DNA of 64,000 nucleotides from Conexibacter arvalis (GTDB lineage Bacteria; Actinomycetota; Thermoleophilia; Solirubrobacterales; Solirubrobacteraceae): positions 248,001-312,000 of the forward strand of contig NZ_JACHNU010000004.1 of the NCBI RefSeq assembly GCF_014199525.1, written 5' to 3'. The translations under genes were made by a program, and so were the position numbers. Within the stretch, counting starts at the first letter, position 1, and every line of letters starts with the position of its first letter. Below are positions 25,709 to 32,820 of the stretch, in pieces. The notes under the pieces were generated by a model. It was not told the DNA's origin and did no database searches. It saw only the letters and a list, made by a program, of their open reading frames with translations.

Positions 25709-26539
25709 CTACGGCTGGGCGGAGGCGTCTGCGACCGCGCGCAGCCGCTCGATCGTGCGGCGCAGCAGGCGCGAGACCTGCATCTGCGAGACGCCGAGCT
25801 GTGCGGCGATCTCGCTCTGCGTCTGGTCGCGCGCGAAGCGCAGCCACAGGATCAGCCGCTCGCGCTCGGGCAGCGCGTCGAGCGCCCCGGCGATCGCCTC
25901 GCGGTACTCGACCAGCTCCAGCCGGTAATCCTCGCTGCCGATCGCGTCGACGAGCGCGTCGCGGTCGCCGTCGGCGGCCGGGCGGGGCGCGTCGAGCGAG
26001 ACGGTGTCGGTCGCGTGCGCGGCGTCGATCGCTTCCAGCACCTGCTCGACGGAGAGGTCGAGCGCCGCCGCGATCTGCGCCGGCGTCGGCGGGCGGGAGT
26101 TGTCGCGCTGGAGCCGCTCGGCCTCGGACTCGACGGCGAGCGCCCGCTCCTGCAGCCCGCGCGGCACGTGCAGCGCCCAGCCGTTGTCGCGGAAGTGGCG
26201 GCGCAGCTCGCCGAGCATCACCGGGACGGCGTAGCTGGCGAACGCGGAGGTGCGCGCGACCTCGAAGCGGTCGACCGCCTTCACCAGCCCGACCGCGGCG
26301 ACCTGCACGAGGTCCTCCAGCGGCTCGCGGCCGTGGTAGTAGCGCAGCGCCAGCTGCCGCGCGAGCGGCATGAAGCGCTCGATCAGCTCGTCGCGCGCCC
26401 GGCGGTCGCCGCGCATGTGGTAGCGCTCCAGCAGACGCCGCGTCCCCTGCTGCTGGTCGCGAGAGGGACGGTTGGCGGCCGGCCGGTCGTGCCGCGGCCG
26501 CAGCACCGCGCCACGGCGCGGAGGCCTCGCTGACGCCAT
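25709..26539 (-). CDS. SigB/SigF/SigG-type RNA polymerase sigma factor
   Basis: 276-residue alternative sigma factor of group 3. An N-terminal Arg/Pro-rich stretch precedes region 2 (LLERYHMRGDRRARDELIER, LEDLVQVAAVGLVKAVDRFE, then SAFASYAVPVMLGELRRHFR). Region 3 has WALHVPRGLQERALAVESEA. Region 4 is LPERERLILWLRFARDQTQS with the HTH IAAQLGVSQMQVSRLLRRTI. This is the class released by RsbV/RsbW partner switching. The stressosome operon lies about 4 kb away. ATG at 26539; a matching SigB/F-like promoter directly precedes it, which would make it self-activating. Confidence 0.92.
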   Translation of the reverse strand: MASARPPRRGAVLRPRHDRPAANRPSRDQQQGTRRLLERYHMRGDRRARDELIERFMPLARQLALRYYHGREPLEDLVQVAAVGLVKAVDRFEVARTSAFASYAVPVMLGELRRHFRDNGWALHVPRGLQERALAVESEAERLQRDNSRPPTPAQIAAALDLSVEQVLEAIDAAHATDTVSLDAPRPAADGDRDALVDAIGSEDYRLELVEYREAIAGALDALPERERLILWLRFARDQTQSEIAAQLGVSQMQVSRLLRRTIERLRAVADASAQP

Positions 26540-26549
26540 GGCTCCAGCG

Positions 26550-26577
26550 GTACCCGAGCGGTCGGAGTTCAGTAACC
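26550..26577 (-). promoter_or_regulatory. Possible autoregulatory SigB/F promoter of the sigma gene
   Basis: On the minus strand GGTTAC (26577-26572), 16 bases, GGGTAC (26555-26550). The -10 ends 11 bases before the ATG, so the leader would be very short. Confidence 0.4.
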
Positions 26578-26607
26578 GCACTGCCGCTGACGGCTGCCGG
26601 CGTGTCA

Positions 26608-26633
26608 GGTTGGGCACCGGAACGCGCGGGTAT
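26608..26633 (+). promoter_or_regulatory. Possible SigB/F promoter of the flavoprotein reductase gene
   Basis: GGTTGG at 26608-26613, 14 bases, then a perfect SigB -10 GGGTAT at 26628-26633. The GTG start is 10 bases further, implying a nearly leaderless mRNA. Confidence 0.45.
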
Positions 26634-26642
26634 GGTCAGCGC

Positions 26643-28019
26643 GTGGACATCGCCTACGACGCGATCGTGATCGGCGCGGGGCCGGCGGGCGAGGTCTGCG
26701 CCGGCAAGCTGGCGGCCGAGGGGCTCGCGACCGCGCTCGTCGAGCGGGAGCTGGTCGGCGGCGAGTGCTCCTACTACGCCTGCATGCCGTCGAAGTCGCT
26801 GCTGCGTCCCGGCGCGCTCGCGGAGGAGACGCGGCGCGTCGCGGGCGTGAGCGACGCCGAGGTCGAGACGATCGCCGCGCTGCGCCGGCGCGACGAGGTG
26901 ATCCACGAGCTCGACGACTCCTCCCAGCTGCCGTGGGTCGAGCGCAACGGGATCGCGCTGCTGCGCGGCGAGGGCCGTCTCGACGGCGAGCGCCGCGTCG
27001 TCGTGACCGCCCGCGACGGGACCGTGACGACGCTCGAGGCGCGCCGCGCGGTCGTGCTGGCGACCGGCAGCGCCGCGGCGGTCCCGCCGCTGCCGGGCCT
27101 GCGCGAGCTCGCGCCGTGGACCAACCGCGAGATCACGACCGCGCGGCAGGTGCCGCCGCGGTTGCTCGTCCTCGGCGGCGGCGTCGTCGGCGTCGAGATG
27201 GCGCAGGCGTGGGCGAGCTACGGCGCGCGCGTGACGCTCGTCGAGCAGGCGCAGCGGCTGATCGAGCACGAGGAGGAGCTCGCCTCCGCGGCGGTCGCCG
27301 CCGGGCTGCGCGACCGCGGCGTCGAGCTGCGGCTCGGCGCCACCGTGACCGGCGCTCGGCGCGACGCCGACGCCGGGGTCGACGTGTTGACGCTCGACGA
27401 CGGCGACGAGCTCGCCGCCGAGGTGCTGCTCGTCGCGACCGGCCGCAGGCCCCGCACGAGCGACCTCGGCCTCGAGACGGTCGGGCTGGAGCCGGGCAGA
27501 GCGGTCGAGGTCGGCGACGACATGCGCGTCCCCGGCCGCGACTGGCTGTTCGCGATCGGCGACTGCAACGGCCGCGAGCTGCTGACGCACGAGGGCAAGC
27601 TGCAGGCGCGGGTCGTCGCCGCGGCGCTCGCCGGCCGCGCCGACGCGACGCTGCGCCAGCTCGGCGCACCGCCGCGTGTGATCTTCAGCGAGCCGCAGGT
27701 CGCGGCGGTCGGGCCGACGCTCGCGCAGGCGCGCGCCGACGGGGCCGACGCGGTCGCGGTCGACGCCCGGCTCGACGAGACCGCCGGCGGCAGCTGGCAC
27801 GGCATGGGCGTCGAGCAGCCGGTCCGCTTCGTCGTCGACCGCGGCCGTCGCGTGCTGCTCGGCGCGACCTTCGTCGGCCCCGCGGTCGCCGAGCTCGTCC
27901 ACGCGGCGTCGATCGCCGTCGTCGGCGAGGTGCCGGTCGACCGGATCGCCCAGGTGGCGCCGCCGTTCCCGACGCGTTCGGAGGCGTGGCTGGCGCTGGC
28001 CGACTGGAGCGAGCGATGA
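26643..28019 (+). CDS. FAD-dependent pyridine nucleotide-disulfide oxidoreductase
   Basis: 458-residue flavoprotein of the dihydrolipoamide dehydrogenase/mercuric reductase family. It has the FAD motif IVIGAGPAGEVCAGKLA, the redox-active disulfide GGECSYYACMPSK (Cys-x4-Cys), NAD motif LLVLGGGVVGVEMAQAWASY, FAD-binding WLFAIGDCNGRELLTHEGK and the dimerisation domain with VIFSEPQVAAVGPTL. The C-terminal HPTxxE signature is replaced by PPFPTRSEAW, so it is not a classical LPD or glutathione reductase. Electron acceptor unknown. Starts with GTG at 26643 directly downstream of a SigB/F-like promoter. Confidence 0.9.
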   Translation: MDIAYDAIVIGAGPAGEVCAGKLAAEGLATALVERELVGGECSYYACMPSKSLLRPGALAEETRRVAGVSDAEVETIAALRRRDEVIHELDDSSQLPWVERNGIALLRGEGRLDGERRVVVTARDGTVTTLEARRAVVLATGSAAAVPPLPGLRELAPWTNREITTARQVPPRLLVLGGGVVGVEMAQAWASYGARVTLVEQAQRLIEHEEELASAAVAAGLRDRGVELRLGATVTGARRDADAGVDVLTLDDGDELAAEVLLVATGRRPRTSDLGLETVGLEPGRAVEVGDDMRVPGRDWLFAIGDCNGRELLTHEGKLQARVVAAALAGRADATLRQLGAPPRVIFSEPQVAAVGPTLAQARADGADAVAVDARLDETAGGSWHGMGVEQPVRFVVDRGRRVLLGATFVGPAVAELVHAASIAVVGEVPVDRIAQVAPPFPTRSEAWLALADWSER

Positions 28020-28056
28020 CGCCCGCGTCGAGAGCCGCTATCGTGCCACTCGCCAG

Positions 28057-28395
28057 ATGACGCTGCTGGAGCTCACGACCGAGACCGACGGGACCCTCGT
28101 CCGCCTCGCCCTCGAAGGCGAGCTCGACATCGCCAGTGCCGGCCAGGTCGAGCGCGAGCTCGACCGGATCGAGCGCGACGGTCCCGGCATCGTCGTCCTG
28201 GACCTGCGCAGACTGGCCTTCATGGACTCGACCGGCCTGCGGATCGTCGTCGCCGCCGACGCGCGCGCCCGCGAGCAGTCGCGCCGCTTCGTCGTCGTGC
28301 GCGGGCCGGAGGCGGTCCAGCGGATCTTCCGCATGACGCGCCTCGACGAGCGGCTCGACATGGTCGACGACCCGGCCGCCGCCCAGACGCGCTGA
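28057..28395 (+). CDS. STAS anti-sigma factor antagonist (RsbV-like)
   Basis: 112-residue RsbV/SpoIIAA-type protein. LVRLALEGELDIASAGQVER and IVVLDLRRLAFMDSTGLRIV carry the phosphorylatable Ser (FMDSTG). VVVRGPEAVQRIFRMTRLDE at the end is the usual last helix region. It begins 37 bases after the reductase stop and may share its transcript. It is a good candidate for the antagonist dephosphorylated by the RsbU-like phosphatase and acting on the nearby SigB/F factor, though four STAS proteins in this window compete for that role. Confidence 0.9.
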   Translation: MTLLELTTETDGTLVRLALEGELDIASAGQVERELDRIERDGPGIVVLDLRRLAFMDSTGLRIVVAADARAREQSRRFVVVRGPEAVQRIFRMTRLDERLDMVDDPAAAQTR

Positions 28396-28432
28396 GCGCC
28401 GTCGGGCGCGCCTCCGCTCCTCCCCCGCTCCC

Positions 28433-28458
28433 CGTTTGCCCGGCTCCTCGCCGGGTAG
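28433..28458 (+). promoter_or_regulatory. SigB/F-type promoter of the DJ-1/PfpI gene
   Basis: CGTTTG at 28433-28438, 14 bases, GGGTAG at 28453-28458, followed by a 43-base leader with ribosome site AAAGGAGC. Spacing and sequence equal those of the site at 40040-40065. Confidence 0.5.
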
Positions 28459-28501
28459 CGCGACGTGGACGCGACAACGATTCGAAAGGAGCGACGACAC
28501 G

Positions 28502-29068
28502 ATGGCGAACGAGCTGACGGGCAAGAGAATCGCGTTCCTGGCGACCGACGGCGTCGAGCAGATCGAGCTGACCGAGCCGCTGAGAGCGGTCAGAGAGGCG
28601 GGCGCGGAGACCGAGCTGATCTCGCTCAGAAGCGGCGAGTTCCAGGGCTTCGACCATCTCGACCCGGCCGACAGATTCACCGCCGACCGGGCGGTCGCGG
28701 ATGCGAGGCCCGACGACTACGACGGCCTCGTCCTGCCGGGCGGAGTCGCGAACCCCGACCACCTGCGCACCGACGCCGACGCGGTCGCGTTCGTGCGCGG
28801 CTTCTTCGAGCAGCACAAGCCGGTCGGCGTGATCTGCCACGGCCCCTGGACGCTCGTCGAGGCCGACGTCGTCAGAGGCCGCACGATCACCTCGTGGCCG
28901 AGCCTCAGAACCGACCTCCGGAACGCCGGCGCCAGATGGGTCGACGAGCAGGTCGTCGTCGACCAGGGCCTGGTCTCCAGCCGCAAGCCGGACGACATCC
29001 CGGCCTTCTCGGCGAAGATCGTCGAGGAGTTCGCCGAGGGCGTCCACGCCGGCCAGCGCGCCGCCTGA
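28502..29068 (+). CDS. DJ-1/PfpI family protein (YhbO/YraA-like)
   Basis: 188-residue protein of the class I glutamine amidotransferase-like fold. IAFLATDGVEQIELTEPLRA opens the fold. YDGLVLPGGVANPDHLRTD and VGVICHGPWTLVEADVVRGR give the nucleophilic Cys elbow with the following His. The catalytic Glu is in the ATDGVEQIEL region. Members protect against carbonyl and general stress (deglycase or protease activity is debated). Most arginines are AGA (KRIAF, PLRAVREAG, LRSGEF). A SigB/F-like promoter lies upstream, consistent with stress induction. Confidence 0.92.
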   Translation: MANELTGKRIAFLATDGVEQIELTEPLRAVREAGAETELISLRSGEFQGFDHLDPADRFTADRAVADARPDDYDGLVLPGGVANPDHLRTDADAVAFVRGFFEQHKPVGVICHGPWTLVEADVVRGRTITSWPSLRTDLRNAGARWVDEQVVVDQGLVSSRKPDDIPAFSAKIVEEFAEGVHAGQRAA

Positions 29069-29122
29069 CGCGGCGCGCTCGCGATTGCCGCCGTCTCGGC
29101 CGGGGAACCGTTCCCGTCCGAG

Positions 29123-31000
29123 ATGGCGGATTCGAGCGTTGAGCTGAAGACGATCGAAACCAACGTGCCGGCGCGGATGGACCGGCTCCCGTGGGCCCGC
29201 TGGCACTGGCTCGTGCTGCTGGGACTGGGGACGGTCTGGATCCTCGACGGCCTCGAGGTGACGATCATCGGCGCGCTCGGGCCGCGCCTGCAGGAGGAGT
29301 CGAGCGGGCTCGGGCTGAGCGCCACCGAGATCGGCCTCGCCGGCTCGGTCTACGTGCTGGGCGCGTGCAGCGGCTCGCTCTTCTTCGGCTGGCTGACCGA
29401 CCGGCTCGGCCGCAAGAAGCTGTTCCTGGGGACGCTCGCGCTCTACCTGTTCGCGACGGTGATGACGGCGCTGTCGTGGGAGACGTGGTGGTTCTTCCTG
29501 TGGCGCTTCTTCACCGGCGCCGGCATCGGCGGCGAGTACGCGGCGATCAACTCCGCGATCGACGAGCTGATCCCGGCCCGCGTGCGCGGGACGGTCGATC
29601 TGCTCGTCAACGGCTCCTACTGGCTCGGCGCGGCGGCCGGCGGCGCGCTGTCGCTGATCTTCCTCAACGAGGGGCTGTTCCCCGCCGACCTCGGCTGGCG
29701 GCTCGCCTTCGGGCTCGCGGCGATCTTCGGGCTGGTGATCCTGTTCGTGCGGCGGACGGTGCCGGAGAGCCCGCGCTGGCTGTTCATCCACGGACGTGAG
29801 GACGAGGCCGACGAGATCGTCTCCGAGATCGAGCGCCACGTGCGCGAGGAGACCGACGAGCGGCTGGAGGAGCCCGACCGCACGATCACGGTCAGACAGC
29901 GCCGCTCGATCGGCTTCGGCGAGATCGTCCACTCGATCTTCGCGCGTTACCCGAGACGGGCGCTGCTCGGCTTCTCGCTGTTCGTCGGGCAGGCGTTCCT
30001 CTACAACGCGATCACGTTCACCTACGCGACGGTGCTGACGATCTACTTCGGCGTCGACCCCGCGAAGGCCGGCCTCTACCTCGTCCCGTTCGCGCTCGGC
30101 AGCTTCCTTGGGCCGCTGATCCTCGGCCGGCTGTTCGACGTCGTCGGCCGCAAACCGATGATCGCCGGCACCTACATCGTCTCGGGCGTGCTGCTGACGA
30201 TCACGGGCGTCCTGTTCGAGCAGGGCGTCTTCGGCCCGTGGGGCCTGACCGCGGCGTGGGCGGTGATCCTCTTCTTCGCCTCGGCCGGCGCCAGCTCGGC
30301 CTACCTGACCGTCAGCGAGATCTTCCCGATGGAGACGCGCGCGATGGCGATCGCCTTCTTCTACGCGGTCGGGACCGGCGCCGGCGGCATCGTCGGGCCG
30401 CTGCTGTTCGGCGCGTTGGCCGAGTCGAGAGACCCGTCGCAGGTGATGATCGGCTACTTCGTCGGCGCGACGCTGATGATCGCGGCCGGGCTGGTCGAGG
30501 CGGCGATCGGCGTGCGCGCGGAGCAGCAGGACCTCGAGTCGATCGCGAGACCGCTGAGCGCCCAGGAGGAAGCGGGTGAGGAGGCCGAGACCGGCGAGGG
30601 CGCGGCGGCGGGCGAGCACGCGGCGGGGCGCGCGGGTGCCGCGGCGGGCGAGCGTGGGCGCGAGCGCGCCGAGGCGGGCGCGGGCGCCGAAGCGGAGCCG
30701 GCGGGCGCGCCCACCGCCGTGCTGCGCGAGCCGCCGCGGGTGCGCGCGCCGCGGACGATGTGGGCGCCGTCGATGAGCGCCTCGGTCGTCCCGGTCAGCG
30801 ATCCCTTCCTGCCGGTCGAGGTCGAGCGGATCGTCGCGGCGCTGAGCGAGAGCGAGCGCCCGCTGGAGCGGCGCCAGCTCGCGGTCGCCGTCGGCGCGCG
30901 CTTCTGGGGTCCCGGTCGCTACCGCCGCGCCCTGCGCACGGCCGTGTTCGAACAGCGCGTGCGCCGCGTCGGCCGCTCCAGCTACGCGCTGCGCGACTGA
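29123..31000 (+). CDS. MFS transporter with long charged linker and C-terminal winged-helix-like domain
   Basis: 625-residue carrier. Residues about 20-460 form a twelve-helix MFS unit of the sugar/metabolite (SP-like) type, with GWLTDRLGRKKLFLGTLALY, GAGIGGEYAAINSAIDELIP, PESPRWLFIHGREDEADEIV and RLFDVVGRKPMIAGTYIV. A Glu/Ala/Gly-rich linker of about 75 residues follows. A compact domain of about 65 residues closes the protein (LPVEVERIVAALSESERPLE, FWGPGRYRRALRTAVFEQRV, then RRVGRSSYALRD), with the helix-helix-strand pattern of a winged helix. The extension is not part of usual MFS proteins. Confidence 0.88.
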   Translation: MADSSVELKTIETNVPARMDRLPWARWHWLVLLGLGTVWILDGLEVTIIGALGPRLQEESSGLGLSATEIGLAGSVYVLGACSGSLFFGWLTDRLGRKKLFLGTLALYLFATVMTALSWETWWFFLWRFFTGAGIGGEYAAINSAIDELIPARVRGTVDLLVNGSYWLGAAAGGALSLIFLNEGLFPADLGWRLAFGLAAIFGLVILFVRRTVPESPRWLFIHGREDEADEIVSEIERHVREETDERLEEPDRTITVRQRRSIGFGEIVHSIFARYPRRALLGFSLFVGQAFLYNAITFTYATVLTIYFGVDPAKAGLYLVPFALGSFLGPLILGRLFDVVGRKPMIAGTYIVSGVLLTITGVLFEQGVFGPWGLTAAWAVILFFASAGASSAYLTVSEIFPMETRAMAIAFFYAVGTGAGGIVGPLLFGALAESRDPSQVMIGYFVGATLMIAAGLVEAAIGVRAEQQDLESIARPLSAQEEAGEEAETGEGAAAGEHAAGRAGAAAGERGRERAEAGAGAEAEPAGAPTAVLREPPRVRAPRTMWAPSMSASVVPVSDPFLPVEVERIVAALSESERPLERRQLAVAVGARFWGPGRYRRALRTAVFEQRVRRVGRSSYALRD

Positions 31001-31110
31001 CCGCCGGCCGGCTCGCGCGCCGCGCCTCGCTCCTCCGCGCCGCCCGCCCTGGCGCCGCGCGGCCCCGCGGCGCCTCCCGCCTGGGGCGCCGCCCGCCCCG
31101 CCGAGGCGCG

Positions 31111-31124
31111 TTAGGGTACCCTAA
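31111..31124 (+). promoter_or_regulatory. Iron box (DtxR/IdeR-like) upstream of the HtaA gene
   Basis: Perfect 14-base palindrome TTAGGGTACCCTAA, 41 bases before the HtaA start codon. It equals one half-site pair (TTAGG-N4-CCTAA) of the longer DtxR operator. Repression by an iron-bound DtxR-type protein is inferred. Confidence 0.7.
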
Positions 31125-31165
31125 TACGTCAGCGAATCCGGACCTCCACCGAGGAGCCTTACCCG

Positions 31166-32464
31166 ATGACATCTTCCCGACGGCGCGCCCGCGGCCTCGG
31201 CGCGGCGGCGTTGACCGCCGCCGTGGCGACCGCGACGCTCGCCGCCCCGGCGCTCGCCGCCCCCAGCGGCAACACGACGATCGCCCTGAAGGGCCCCGCG
31301 GCGAGAGCGCTGCGCAGCCAGCAGGTCGCGATCTCCGCGAAGAAGCCGGCTCGGGCCGGCGCGAAGCGGATCGTGCTGCCCGTCCACGGCGCCACGGTCA
31401 ACAAGAACGCGGCGCGGCTGACCCACCGCGGCGCCGTGACGCTCCGCGCCAAGCACGGCAAGCGCACCCGCACCGTGACGCTGACGGCGTGGCGGACGCA
31501 GGTCGGGAAGAAGCGCTCGACGATCTCCGCGAAGGTCGGCGCCAAGCGCGTCACGCTCTTCACCGTCGCGGCGCCCCAGCGCCGCGTCACGCTCAACGCC
31601 ACCGCCGGCACCGCACGCGTCACCGGCGCGACCGCCCGCCTCACCCCGGCCGGCGCCAAGGCCCTGCGCGCCCGCCTCGCCCTCCGCACCCTCCCCGCCG
31701 CCCAGCTCGGCAGCGCGAAGGTCGCGGCCAAGACGGGCAAGACGAGCGGCAGATCGAACACCCCCGGCACCGGCGGCGGCACGCCCAATCCCGGCACGGG
31801 CGGCGGCGGCACGACGCCGCCTCCGCAGCAGTGCGGCGGCTTCGACTCCGGCAGAGCGCCGGAGGCGAGCGCGCCGCTCGCGCGTCCGGCGACGACGACC
31901 GTCAGGGACGTCGCCGACGCGCCGATGTGGTGGTACGTACGCGACAGCTGGATTCGCTACATGAACACCCCCGACAACGGCATCCGCCCTGCCGACGGCG
32001 CGGTCCTCGGCCCGGTCGAGAGCTACCCCGAGCCGACCGAGAGCTACAGAGACCCGGCGGAGAGCCCCAGATTCGCCTACTCGGTCAGATTCGCCTTCAA
32101 CCCGGCCGGCAGCTGGTACGACCCGGCCACGAACACGGGCCGCTTCGCGTACACGGGCTCGATCCGCTTCGTCTGGACGAGCCACTTCATCGACCTGACC
32201 TTCAAGGACCCCGAGATCGAGCTGAACGGCGACAGCTCGCGGATGGTCTTCACGGTCATAGGAGCGGCCTGCTCGAACGTTCCGGCGAAGCGCATCGAGC
32301 TGCTCAAGCTCGCGCCGCAGCAGCCGACCGGCGAGGCGCCGTACGCCTTCCCGTCGATGGCGGCGACGATCACCGAGCCGGGTGGGATCCTCTTCTCCGG
32401 CCAGTACTTCGCGGGGAACCCCTGGGGCTCGGTCAAGTCCCTCGCGGTGACCCTCGCGCCCTGA
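31166..32464 (+). CDS. Secreted HtaA-domain heme-binding protein
   Basis: 432-residue exported protein. The signal peptide covers about the first 32 residues and ends APALAAPSG. An N-terminal beta-rich domain (35-190) has ITALKGPAARALR-like and LTPAGAKALRARLALRTLPA elements. A Gly/Pro/Thr linker (200-225) follows, then an HtaA domain (about 250-400) with MWWYVRDSWIRYMNT, GRFAYTGSIRFVWTSHFIDL and FKDPEIELNGDSSRMVF. HtaA proteins of corynebacteria capture heme from hemoglobin. No membrane anchor or sorting signal is visible at the end. Ribosome site GAGGAG; iron box upstream. AGA codons are common in the HtaA domain. Confidence 0.85.
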   Translation: MTSSRRRARGLGAAALTAAVATATLAAPALAAPSGNTTIALKGPAARALRSQQVAISAKKPARAGAKRIVLPVHGATVNKNAARLTHRGAVTLRAKHGKRTRTVTLTAWRTQVGKKRSTISAKVGAKRVTLFTVAAPQRRVTLNATAGTARVTGATARLTPAGAKALRARLALRTLPAAQLGSAKVAAKTGKTSGRSNTPGTGGGTPNPGTGGGGTTPPPQQCGGFDSGRAPEASAPLARPATTTVRDVADAPMWWYVRDSWIRYMNTPDNGIRPADGAVLGPVESYPEPTESYRDPAESPRFAYSVRFAFNPAGSWYDPATNTGRFAYTGSIRFVWTSHFIDLTFKDPEIELNGDSSRMVFTVIGAACSNVPAKRIELLKLAPQQPTGEAPYAFPSMAATITEPGGILFSGQYFAGNPWGSVKSLAVTLAP

Positions 32465-32526
32465 GCGAAGGGCGCAACGGACGGCATGCAACGCGCGCAT
32501 GCGGTGAGGGTCGGCATCCTTGCCGC
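32465..32526. other. Short gap after the HtaA gene
   Basis: Part of a 356-base stretch between two secreted-protein genes that holds a doubtful small frame and an iron box. No strong hairpin is seen here; GCATGC-type short repeats (ATGCAACGCGCGCATGCGG) are present. Confidence 0.4.
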
Positions 32527-32766
32527 ATGCGCGTCGCGCGACCGATCCCGATCGCCATCCTGCACGCCGTGCGAGACGCCTTGGGACTCGGCTCCGCGAC
32601 CTGCCCCGGAGGCGATGCGCCGGCCACGCCCGGGCATGGCGATGAAGATGCCGCAACCGCAGTCCGCCGGATGCGCGGCGCCGGGGACGTCGCCATCACG
32701 ACCGACGCGATCCTCGCGATGACCCGCGAGCCTCCGGAATCGACGACGGAGCTTAGGGACGCCTAA
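32527..32766 (+). CDS. Doubtful small hypothetical protein (79 aa)
   Basis: An open frame MRVARPIPIAILHAVRDALG to ITTDAILAMTREPPESTTEL. The last third resembles the end of some antitoxin-like peptides in pattern only. No ribosome site is visible, and the stop lies inside the promoter region of the next gene, next to the iron box. It may be non-coding. Confidence 0.25.
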   Translation: MRVARPIPIAILHAVRDALGLGSATCPGGDAPATPGHGDEDAATAVRRMRGAGDVAITTDAILAMTREPPESTTELRDA

Positions 32767-32780
32767 TTAGGTTACCCTTA
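32767..32780 (+). promoter_or_regulatory. Iron box upstream of the two-repeat secreted protein
   Basis: TTAGGTTACCCTTA, 13 of 14 bases equal to the reverse complement of the box at 38489. CCTAA directly precedes it, making the CCTAATTAGG core also seen at 37601. The gene starts 40 bases downstream. Confidence 0.65.
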
Positions 32781-32820
32781 CCGGCCTGATACTCCGAAAC
32801 CTCCAGGAGGCTTTGCGCGG

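Noticed and set aside
31111-31124. Short palindrome as terminator of the MFS gene
   Set aside because: No loop and too short a stem; the same sequence recurs upstream of other heme genes, so it is an operator.
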